A DNA stretch of 64,000 nucleotides from an uncultured Dehalococcoidia bacterium (GTDB lineage Bacteria; Chloroflexota; Dehalococcoidia; Lucifugimonadales; CAJWUJ01). Position 1 is the stretch's first letter. The number at the start of each line of letters is the position of its first letter. The stretch is taken from NCBI GenBank assembly GCA_913047625.1, contig CAJWUJ010000004.1:1-64000 (forward strand), in the 5' to 3' direction. Of this stretch, positions 41,562 to 48,397 are shown piece by piece. A program made the position numbers and the translations under genes. Under the pieces are notes generated by a model. That model was not told where the DNA came from and did no database searches. It saw only the letters and a list, made by a program, of their open reading frames with translations.

Positions 41562-42362
41562 ATGCATATCAATCAAACAAAGGACAAACTACAACAAGGC
41601 AAAGTCGTCTACGGAGTTCAGATTGATTTTTATGCTCCTACCCTTGTCGAACTGCTAGGATCCATTGGATTTGATTTCATCCAACTTGACTGCGAACACG
41701 GCACTTTTAATCCCGAGCAAGTACAAAGTATGATCAGAGCATGTGAGGGCTCTAGTATCACTCCATTAGCTAGGGTATCTATACGTGACTCTGCATTCAT
41801 TCAAAGAATTCTTGACTCAGGGATTCAAGGAATACTCGCTCCTCATGTGGTCACTCTGGAAGATGCCCTCGAATTAATTCGCATCATCAAACATGAACCT
41901 ACTGGAGAGAGAGGCTACATGAATGCCAGCAGAGCCACCAATTTTGGCCAAGGGGCTAATGCGCTCAGCGGGAAAGAGTACCTAGATTATGCTGACTCCC
42001 AAATGTTGGCAATTGTTATGCCTGAAAACGAAGAGGGTCTGGACAACATAACAGACATCATGAATTTGGAACACATAGATGGTGCTTATATCGGTGCGGG
42101 AGACCTATCCGCATCAATGAACTTCCCTTCCCAGGAAATACTTAAAAACAGGGTCTATTCAGCTGCTGAAATCTGCATCTCTGCCGGAAAGTGGTTTGGA
42201 ACAGGCGGAGCTGGTACCTTTTTCTTTCCACAACATGAAAAAATGAGAGATTATCTCTCTCATGGAGCACGGTTTATTAATATACCATTCTCTACCTTTC
42301 TTCTGCACTTTGGAAAAGACTATTTAGAGACATCAAGATCACTTAGGAAATCCAAAGAGTAA
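41562..42362 (+). CDS. HpcH/HpaI family aldolase
   Basis: The 266-aa TIM-barrel class II pyruvate aldolase shows FDFIQLDCEHGTFNPEQ (catalytic His), PLARVS (pyruvate-binding Arg), the metal-ligand Glu in VMPENEEGLDNI and Asp in GAGDLSASM. The family cleaves or makes 4-hydroxy-2-oxo acids, releasing pyruvate or similar. The ORF track starts earlier at 41496; the ATG at 41562 (MHINQTKDKLQQGKVVYG) has AGAGGG upstream and matches family starts. It is followed after 53 bases by two tandem aminotransferases, suggesting a pathway that joins an aldol step and transamination. Confidence 0.88.
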   Translation: MHINQTKDKLQQGKVVYGVQIDFYAPTLVELLGSIGFDFIQLDCEHGTFNPEQVQSMIRACEGSSITPLARVSIRDSAFIQRILDSGIQGILAPHVVTLEDALELIRIIKHEPTGERGYMNASRATNFGQGANALSGKEYLDYADSQMLAIVMPENEEGLDNITDIMNLEHIDGAYIGAGDLSASMNFPSQEILKNRVYSAAEICISAGKWFGTGGAGTFFFPQHEKMRDYLSHGARFINIPFSTFLLHFGKDYLETSRSLRKSKE

Positions 42363-42415
42363 GGATTACAAACAATACTCGTATACCAACCGCAACGGAG
42401 GACAGTAAATAGAAT

Positions 42416-43735
42416 ATGTTAAATCTTGAAAAATCCAGCGAGATGCGAACTTACGCATCTGCATTTTGCCCCAAAGGAACTCCCACTGGCAAACCTTCTC
42501 CCTTTTATGTTCAGCAAGGAAACGGTGCCAGGATACAGGACATTGACGGCAACACTTACATGGACTACTGGTGTGGAGCAGGACCAGTTATATTAGGACA
42601 TGCGAACTCTGCAGTTAATGCCGCAGTAATCAAGGCAATTGAAGCGGGTACAGTACAGTTTTCCATACCTTCTTCGCTTCAAGTGGCAGTAATGGCAAAA
42701 CTTTCTGAACATATTCCGTGCGCAGAAAAAGGAATTTTAGCTACAGCAGGAAGTGATGCCCTGGCATGCGTAGCACGAATAGCAAGGTCTTATACAGGCA
42801 GACCCCGGCTTGCAAAATTTGAAGGTGGATATCAAGGGTGGCATGATGAATTATCCGTTAGCAACGCTCCTGATTTATCCAAAGCCGGAAACAAAGAACA
42901 ACCCAATACAGTAGCTGATTCTGCCGGAGCTAATATTGATAAGAACTCTCAAACCTTAGTCCTGCCATACAATGATCTGGCAACTACAGAAAAAATTCTC
43001 ACTAAAGAAAAAGATGCGATAGCCTGTGTCATAGTGGAACCGATGATCCACGGAAATAACCTCATGCCCAAAGAAGGTTTCCTTGAAGGACTCCGGGAGT
43101 TATGCTCCAACTTGGGAATCCTCCTTGTATTCGATGAAATCGTAACTGGTTTCCGCCACGGTTTACAGGGCGGGCAAGGAGCAGTAAACGTTATTCCTGA
43201 TATGGGAGTCTTCGGGAAAGCCATGGCCAACGGATTTATTATTGCTGCAGTGTGCGGGAAAAATGATGTTCTTTCGGTTGTTTCACCTGAAGGCGATGTT
43301 AAGACTGCAGCAACATTTGCAGGAAATGCCCTTTCCTGTTCAGCAGCTCTTGCTACCATTCAGGTACTGGAAACCCCCGGGTTCTATGAACATCTATTTA
43401 AACTCGGCAATACGCTTCGAGATGAAGTTAATAAAACAGCGCAGCAACTGGGCGTAAAAGCACGCTGTGACGGGTACGGCAGTGTCTGGTGCATGTACTT
43501 TTCTGACCAAACTCCCCACGATTATCGTGATATCGCTAACTACCGTGCAAACGGAGGTACCGAAAAAGATCAAGCCTACAGATCTCACATGCTTAATAAC
43601 GGGATCTTCCTCAGGCCTCAACTGGTTAATCGGGCTTACATCAATGCTGCTCATTCAGAAAATGATATCCAGACTACTGTTGACGTCATCACTGCATTCA
43701 TGAAGGAAAATAAACAGCTTATCAATAACCAGTAG
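42416..43735 (+). CDS. Class III (GSA-type) aminotransferase, tandem copy 1
   Basis: The 439-aa PLP enzyme shows DGNTYMDYWCGAGPVILGHANSAV, KFEGGYQGWHDE, LVFDEIVTGFRHG and the PLP-lysine region DMGVFGKAMANGFIIAAVCGKNDVL. It is of the GSA-aminotransferase type, but the usual SGTEA motif reads TAGSDAL. The substrate is unknown. From about residue 144 to the end its sequence is the same as the next gene, at protein level and apparently at DNA level, while the first third differs at scattered positions. A 53-base gap separates it from the aldolase gene. Confidence 0.85.
   Translation: MLNLEKSSEMRTYASAFCPKGTPTGKPSPFYVQQGNGARIQDIDGNTYMDYWCGAGPVILGHANSAVNAAVIKAIEAGTVQFSIPSSLQVAVMAKLSEHIPCAEKGILATAGSDALACVARIARSYTGRPRLAKFEGGYQGWHDELSVSNAPDLSKAGNKEQPNTVADSAGANIDKNSQTLVLPYNDLATTEKILTKEKDAIACVIVEPMIHGNNLMPKEGFLEGLRELCSNLGILLVFDEIVTGFRHGLQGGQGAVNVIPDMGVFGKAMANGFIIAAVCGKNDVLSVVSPEGDVKTAATFAGNALSCSAALATIQVLETPGFYEHLFKLGNTLRDEVNKTAQQLGVKARCDGYGSVWCMYFSDQTPHDYRDIANYRANGGTEKDQAYRSHMLNNGIFLRPQLVNRAYINAAHSENDIQTTVDVITAFMKENKQLINNQ
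42845..43729 (+). repeat. Direct repeat, copy 1 (about 885 bp, inside aminotransferase copy 1)
   Basis: This stretch appears identical to 44181-45065 (offset 1336). Four overlapping shadow ORFs in three other frames translate identically in both copies, which requires near or complete base identity. The match begins at GATGAATTATCC and ends at ATCAATAAC just before the stop. The 5' parts of the two genes differ. Confidence 0.9.
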
Positions 43736-43751
43736 CGAAGGAGTTCTTACA

Positions 43752-45068
43752 ATGTTAAATCTTGAAAAGTCTAATGATCTGCGAAACTACGCCTCAGATT
43801 TTAGTCCCAATGGAGTCCCTACGGGAAAACCATCCCCCTTTTACGTTCAGGGAGGAAAGGGTGCCAGGATACAGGACATTGACGGTAATACGTACCTTGA
43901 GTACTGGTGTGGAGCAGGACCAGTTATATTAGGACATGCGAACTCCGCAGTTAATGCCGCAGTAATCAAAGCAATTGAAGCAGGGAATGTACAGTTTTCC
44001 ATACCTTCTTCGCTCGAAGTTGAACTCATGGCAAAACTAGTAAAACATATTCCCTGTGCAGAAAAAGGAATTTTATCAACTGCCGGGACCGATGCCTTAG
44101 CATTCGCCGCAAGAATAGCAAGGACTTACACTGGCAGACCCCGGCTTGCAAAATTTGAAGGAGGATATCAAGGGTGGTCAGATGAATTATCCGTTAGCAA
44201 CGCTCCTGATTTATCCAAAGCCGGAAACAAAGAACAACCCAATACAGTAGCTGATTCTGCCGGAGCTAATATTGATAAGAACTCTCAAACCTTAGTCCTG
44301 CCATACAATGATCTGGCAACTACAGAAAAAATTCTCACTAAAGAAAAAGATGCGATAGCCTGTGTCATAGTGGAACCGATGATCCACGGAAATAACCTCA
44401 TGCCCAAAGAAGGTTTCCTTGAAGGACTCCGGGAGTTATGCTCCAACTTGGGAATCCTCCTTGTATTCGATGAAATCGTAACTGGTTTCCGCCACGGTTT
44501 ACAGGGCGGGCAAGGAGCAGTAAACGTTATTCCTGATATGGGAGTCTTCGGGAAAGCCATGGCCAACGGATTTATTATTGCTGCAGTGTGCGGGAAAAAT
44601 GATGTTCTTTCGGTTGTTTCACCTGAAGGCGATGTTAAGACTGCAGCAACATTTGCAGGAAATGCCCTTTCCTGTTCAGCAGCTCTTGCTACCATTCAGG
44701 TACTGGAAACCCCCGGGTTCTATGAACATCTATTTAAACTCGGCAATACGCTTCGAGATGAAGTTAATAAAACAGCGCAGCAACTGGGCGTAAAAGCACG
44801 CTGTGACGGGTACGGCAGTGTCTGGTGCATGTACTTTTCTGACCAAACTCCCCACGATTATCGTGATATCGCTAACTACCGTGCAAACGGAGGTACCGAA
44901 AAAGATCAAGCCTACAGATCTCACATGCTTAATAACGGGATCTTCCTCAGGCCTCAACTGGTTAATCGGGCTTACATCAATGCTGCTCATTCAGAAAATG
45001 ATATCCAGACTACTGTTGACGTCATCACTGCATTCATGAAGGAAAATAAACAGCTTATCAATAACTAG
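43752..45068 (+). CDS. Class III (GSA-type) aminotransferase, tandem copy 2
   Basis: The 438-aa paralogue of the preceding gene begins 16 bases after its stop, with GAAGGAG as ribosome site. The N-terminal third diverges (for example LEYWCGAG for MDYWCGAG, STAGTDALAFAARIARTY for ATAGSDALACVARIARSY, QGWSDE for QGWHDE). The rest, including the PLP lysine and C-terminal domain, is identical. The differences fall in the N-terminal segment and the neighbourhood of the cofactor ring, so substrate range could differ, though this is inference. Ends about 35 bases before tRNA-Arg. Confidence 0.85.
   Translation: MLNLEKSNDLRNYASDFSPNGVPTGKPSPFYVQGGKGARIQDIDGNTYLEYWCGAGPVILGHANSAVNAAVIKAIEAGNVQFSIPSSLEVELMAKLVKHIPCAEKGILSTAGTDALAFAARIARTYTGRPRLAKFEGGYQGWSDELSVSNAPDLSKAGNKEQPNTVADSAGANIDKNSQTLVLPYNDLATTEKILTKEKDAIACVIVEPMIHGNNLMPKEGFLEGLRELCSNLGILLVFDEIVTGFRHGLQGGQGAVNVIPDMGVFGKAMANGFIIAAVCGKNDVLSVVSPEGDVKTAATFAGNALSCSAALATIQVLETPGFYEHLFKLGNTLRDEVNKTAQQLGVKARCDGYGSVWCMYFSDQTPHDYRDIANYRANGGTEKDQAYRSHMLNNGIFLRPQLVNRAYINAAHSENDIQTTVDVITAFMKENKQLINN
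44181..45065 (+). repeat. Direct repeat, copy 2 (about 885 bp, inside aminotransferase copy 2)
   Basis: Second copy of the repeat at 42845-43729, in the same orientation and reading frame. A tandem repeat of this length can recombine to delete or amplify the unit, and can also confuse short-read assembly. Confidence 0.9.
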
Positions 45069-45104
45069 TAGTCTACAGAAAAAACCAAGGAACCCGGTAA
45101 AATT

Positions 45105-45179
45105 TGGTACCCCTGGGGAGACTCGAACTCCCGCAACCGGCTCCGGAGGCCGGTGCTCTATCCTCTGAGCTACAGGGGC
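45105..45179 (-). tRNA. tRNA-Arg (CCG)
   Basis: Cloverleaf on the minus strand: acceptor GCCCCTG with CAGGGGT (terminal G-U), D stem GCTC/GAGC, anticodon stem CCGGC/GCCGG around CTCCGGA (anticodon CCG), T arm GGGAG-TTCGAGT-CTCCC, then A and encoded CCA. It lies 70 bases after the CorC-like gene on the same strand and may be processed from that transcript, since I found no clear promoter. Confidence 0.93.
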
Positions 45180-45249
45180 ACAACGTCGTCTGTTTCTTCC
45201 AGTTATTGACAGACCAAAGAATGAATTGAAAGAGACAGAGCAATTGTGT

Positions 45250-46521
45250 TTATACGATTTTCGAAACGCCCAAGATTTTAATTCTTCTACCAGTTGTGGA
45301 CAAAACCTTGATCTTTAGACCTTCGCAATTTACGACATCACCTGTTTTTGGCATTTTCCCTAGCTGCTGATAAACCAAGCCACCGACAGTATCAAAACCA
45401 TCAGGGAGGATTTTCAAAGATAAGGCGTCATTTATTTGATCGAGAGTAACCCTGGCGTCTACAAGCGCTTCCTGGTTATTCACCATTTTCAATATCGGTT
45501 CATCGTTAGTGAATTCATCTGCTATCTCGCCAACGATTTCTTCAAGCAAATCTTCCAGTGTCACAATCCCTGCAGTACCTCCATATTCGTCAACAACAAT
45601 TGCAATATGAATTCTTGAATCTTGCATCTCGTCCAGCAAGTCATCTATTCGTTTAGAATCTGGAATAAAAAAGGGCTCTCTGATCAAATCCTTCAAACAA
45701 GTGGATCTACTATCCTCAGAGAAGATTTTTAGCAAATCTCTAACATGTACCGTACCCATAATGGAGTCAATATTTCCATCATAAATCAAAATGCGACTAT
45801 GACCACTGGCTATGACTAAATCCCGTATTTCATCAATAGTGCTCTTAATATCAGCTGCGCTGAGATCAACTCGGGGTACCATAATTTCCCGGACTGCAGT
45901 GCTGTCAAGATCAAGAACACCAAGTATCATTCTTTTCTCTTTAGGATCAAGGGAATCAACTGTCATAGTCATATCTTCTGGATTCTCTGTAGGCTGCGCA
46001 AAACTATTATGCTCCAATGTATTGCTGTTAGGGGATCTTTTGGTTGATCCCAATGCCAGTAATCGATTAAATAGTAAATTGACTGCCACAACAGGAGCTA
46101 TAGAAATTACAGCATTGAGTTCTATCAATGGAAGCAGTTGAGTTGAAACATGTGACACTGATATTGCTATAAGTCGTGAAGAGATACCATTAAGAAAAAT
46201 GACTGCGCAAAAAACAATAGCGACATTGGTCCATGTTAAATCCTGAAAGGATTCCACAAGAAGAACTAAGACTGTGCCTAATATTGCCAATAGGACAGGC
46301 TTATAGACCGCAAGTAATCTTAGGGCTCCTAACCCACTCTGTAAAATGAATATCATCATCCAGTCTGAGTGAGATTCTGTAATAGGTGATGTGGGATCCT
46401 GTAAATTGGATTTCCTGCTTGAATCGACCGCAATCATATACAGTGATGAAGATAAACCCAAGAAAACAGCAAGCAGGGCAATTGAAAGTGCAATTAATAT
46501 AAGTGAGTCGTTTTCAGGCAT
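45250..46521 (-). CDS. CorC/HlyC-type protein: DUF21 membrane domain, CBS pair, C-terminal CorC domain
   Basis: The 423-aa protein has several N-terminal hydrophobic segments (DUF21/CNNM-like membrane region), then REIMVPRVDLSAADI and two CBS motifs (VASGHSRILIYDGNIDSIMGTVHVRDLL; DSRIHIAIVVDEYGGTAGIVTLEDLLEEIVGEIADEF). A C-terminal transporter-associated domain follows (LKILPDGFDTVGGLVYQQLGKMPKTGDVV). The family is linked to magnesium/cobalt efflux. I place the start at the ATG at 46521, which overlaps the glmU stop by 8 bases. The ORF-track start lies 84 bases inside glmU. It is co-transcribed with glmU. Confidence 0.88.
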   Translation of the reverse strand: MPENDSLILIALSIALLAVFLGLSSSLYMIAVDSSRKSNLQDPTSPITESHSDWMMIFILQSGLGALRLLAVYKPVLLAILGTVLVLLVESFQDLTWTNVAIVFCAVIFLNGISSRLIAISVSHVSTQLLPLIELNAVISIAPVVAVNLLFNRLLALGSTKRSPNSNTLEHNSFAQPTENPEDMTMTVDSLDPKEKRMILGVLDLDSTAVREIMVPRVDLSAADIKSTIDEIRDLVIASGHSRILIYDGNIDSIMGTVHVRDLLKIFSEDSRSTCLKDLIREPFFIPDSKRIDDLLDEMQDSRIHIAIVVDEYGGTAGIVTLEDLLEEIVGEIADEFTNDEPILKMVNNQEALVDARVTLDQINDALSLKILPDGFDTVGGLVYQQLGKMPKTGDVVNCEGLKIKVLSTTGRRIKILGVSKIV

Positions 46522-47926
46522 TATGATCACCATCAGGAGAATTTGTTGGCTTCTCTTTGTGAATAGCAGCTGGGACGCCATACACCAAAGTTTCTTCAGG
46601 AACATCTTTTACGACTACCGACCCTGCTCCTATGGTAGCCTTGCGACCAATGACAACAGGCGCAACCAACATCGATCCACTTCCTATAAAGGCTCCATCC
46701 CTGATTACAGTTTTATGTTTCTCTTTACCGTCATAATTACAGGTGACAGTTCCAGCTCCTACGTTTACATCTGACCCGATTTCACAATCCCCAATGTAAC
46801 TGAAGTGATGAATACGAGATCTTTTTCCAATTTCGCTATTCTTTATCTCTGCCCCAGTCCCGATTACAACATCGTCCTCTACATCAGTACCCGGCCTCAA
46901 ATGACAATAGGGTCCAACTGAAACATTCTTGCCAATAATCACATCAACACACGAGCTGTTTTCAAAACATGATTCTTCTCCGATGGCAGAGTCAGCTATA
47001 TTAGAATTAGGACCTATAACTGTTTTGCTGCCTACATGACTTAGTCCTTCAATTATGGTATTAGATTTTATTTCAGCACTACTGGAGATTTCAGCGGTAG
47101 AATCTATAAAAACAGAAGCTGGGTCGTGAATCCTTACGCCTTTGTCCATCAATGCTTGATTATGGCGCTGGTATATCAATGATTCAGCCTGAGCAAGTTG
47201 ACCCATCGTATTCACACCAAATATTTCCATAGGGTCACTGGGCTCAAAAGACCGCGCAGGCTGTTTTTGAGCATACGCAGTGGCGATTAAATCAGGTAAG
47301 TGAAACTCACCAGTAGAGGCACGTTTAATAGTTTTCAGTTGATCCCATAACCATAGATTATTGAAACAATAAATACCTGCATTCAGCTCTGGAGGCACCT
47401 CATTATGATCAGATCCAGAGGAATGTTTACGCTCTTTTACAGAGTTTATGACTCCATTTGAATCTCTACTAATTGCTCCCATGTCATCAGATGAGCACGA
47501 GGAAGAAGACAATAAGCTAATGCGATTGTCTTCGTTTATGTGGAAGTCAATTAATTGCTGTAGTGAGTTCGAGGTGATCAATGGGCAGTCAGATCCGATA
47601 ACCAGTAAGTGATCAACTCGGTCTTTAAAGAACATCTCTGCAATTTTAACTGCGTCGGCTGTACCCGTTGGAGAAGACTGTTCCAGAAGCTCGAAGCCCT
47701 TCTTTTCCCCTTCAGTAGTCGTAAGTATTTCAAATTGATCAAAAAGATGCGGACGAATAGAAGGATTAACAACTAGAGCTAGATAATCGAGTTTTAGTTC
47801 TAGGACAGATTTGAATACATAATCCAACATTGACATTCCTGCGAGCTTATGGAGAACCTTAGGAGTATCAGAATGCATCCGTTGACCCTGTCCTGCTGCC
47901 AATATAACGGCACCTAGTGAAGTCAT
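46514..47926 (-). CDS. glmU: Bifunctional UDP-N-acetylglucosamine pyrophosphorylase / glucosamine-1-phosphate N-acetyltransferase
   Basis: The 470-aa enzyme makes UDP-GlcNAc for peptidoglycan. The uridyltransferase half shows ILAAGQGQRMHSDTPKVLHKLAG and the GTADAVK segment. The C-terminal half is a left-handed beta helix of hexapeptide repeats, with HHFSYIGDCEIGSDVNVGAGTVTCNYDGKEKHKTVI containing the acetyl-transfer His/Asn region. The length is normal. A textbook promoter lies about 110 bases upstream. The stop overlaps the downstream CorC-like start. Confidence 0.94.
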   Translation of the reverse strand: MTSLGAVILAAGQGQRMHSDTPKVLHKLAGMSMLDYVFKSVLELKLDYLALVVNPSIRPHLFDQFEILTTTEGEKKGFELLEQSSPTGTADAVKIAEMFFKDRVDHLLVIGSDCPLITSNSLQQLIDFHINEDNRISLLSSSSCSSDDMGAISRDSNGVINSVKERKHSSGSDHNEVPPELNAGIYCFNNLWLWDQLKTIKRASTGEFHLPDLIATAYAQKQPARSFEPSDPMEIFGVNTMGQLAQAESLIYQRHNQALMDKGVRIHDPASVFIDSTAEISSSAEIKSNTIIEGLSHVGSKTVIGPNSNIADSAIGEESCFENSSCVDVIIGKNVSVGPYCHLRPGTDVEDDVVIGTGAEIKNSEIGKRSRIHHFSYIGDCEIGSDVNVGAGTVTCNYDGKEKHKTVIRDGAFIGSGSMLVAPVVIGRKATIGAGSVVVKDVPEETLVYGVPAAIHKEKPTNSPDGDHNA

Positions 47927-48044
47927 AGGGGCACCCCACGCCGGTTGGTATGACTGCGTATTTTATAGCGGGCAGCGGGTATATTGCGAAGAGAATTCGA
48001 CATATGTTCGAACAGTAACCAAACCCACGGATTTGGACAAAACC

Positions 48045-48073
48045 ATGATAATATTAGGTATTGTAGCTGTCAA
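48045..48073 (-). promoter_or_regulatory. glmU promoter
   Basis: On the minus strand consensus TTGACA is followed after 17 bases by TATCAT. Predicted start near 48038 leaves a leader of roughly 110 bases before the glmU ATG; I see no riboswitch or ribozyme motif in that leader. Confidence 0.7.
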
Positions 48074-48078
48074 GGAAA

Positions 48079-48104
48079 GGCAGGGTTACTAACTCAACCC
48101 TGCC
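48079..48104. repeat. Perfect inverted repeat between divergent glmU and tRNA-Ser promoters
   Basis: GGCAGGGTT and AACCCTGCC are exact reverse complements, 9 bp each, separated by 8 bases. The repeat lies just upstream of the glmU -35 box and covers the -35 position of the tRNA-Ser promoter. No long T-run follows on either side and no gene ends here, so an operator or a DNA structural element is more likely than a terminator. Confidence 0.6.
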
Positions 48105-48122
48105 AGGTTCCAAATCTTATCG

Positions 48123-48131
48123 TGCTATAAT
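48123..48131 (+). promoter_or_regulatory. Extended -10 promoter for the two tRNA-Ser genes
   Basis: TGCTATAAT is an extended -10 element (TG-n-TATAAT) with no good -35 box upstream. Predicted start is about 11 bases before the first tRNA. The 11-mer CGTGCTATAAT recurs in the tig promoter. Confidence 0.6.
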
Positions 48132-48148
48132 TTACAATTATCTTGTCC

Positions 48149-48237
48149 GGAGAGGTGGCCGAGCGGACGAAGGCGCGGTTCTCGAAAAGCCGTACTCCTA
48201 ATACGGGTCGTGGGTTCGAATCCCACCCTCTCCGCCA
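48149..48237 (+). tRNA. tRNA-Ser (CGA)
   Basis: Class II tRNA with long variable arm: acceptor GGAGAGG/CCTCTCC, anticodon stem CGGTT/AGCCG around CTCGAAA (anticodon CGA), variable arm with TACTCCTAATACGGGT, T arm GTGGG-TTCGAAT-CCCAC, discriminator G and encoded CCA. First of two tandem serine tRNAs. The ORF track wrongly runs an ORF start through it. Confidence 0.95.
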
Positions 48238-48253
48238 TGGGCAACCCTTATAT

Positions 48254-48343
48254 GGAGAGGTGCTGGAGCGGCCGAACAGGCACGCCTGGAAAGCGTGTAG
48301 AGGAGCAATCCTCTCGCGGGTTCGAATCCCGCCCTCTCCGCCA
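48254..48343 (+). tRNA. tRNA-Ser (GGA)
   Basis: Class II tRNA with the same acceptor stem as its neighbour: GGAGAGG/CCTCTCC, anticodon stem CACGC/GCGTG around CTGGAAA (anticodon GGA), variable arm AGAGGAGCAATCCTCTC, T arm GCGGG-TTCGAAT-CCCGC, G73 and encoded CCA. It lies 16 bases after tRNA-Ser(CGA), so the two are one transcript. Confidence 0.95.
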
Positions 48344-48353
48344 AATATAAGAT

Positions 48354-48382
48354 TTGCACAGTTGACGTATTATATTTACATT
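48354..48382 (+). promoter_or_regulatory. Candidate topA promoter
   Basis: TTGCAC and TACATT are separated by 17 bases. Predicted start near 48389 leaves only about nine bases before the topA ATG and no Shine-Dalgarno sequence, which would make the message nearly leaderless. Read-through from the tRNA genes is an alternative. Confidence 0.45.
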
Positions 48383-48397
48383 AGAGTCTTGATTGAT

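Noticed and set aside
42949-44695. Identical 136-aa minus-strand ORFs in both aminotransferase genes
   Set aside because: Antisense shadows; useful only as evidence of DNA identity between the copies.
39488-45068. Calling the class III aminotransferases HemL (tetrapyrrole synthesis)
   Set aside because: The HemL N-terminal signature is absent, there are three paralogues, and the context is catabolic; no other tetrapyrrole gene is nearby.
48143-48397. ORF-track start of topA at 48143, giving a 916-aa product
   Set aside because: The first 85 codons run through two complete tRNA-Ser genes; the topoisomerase reading begins at the ATG at 48398.
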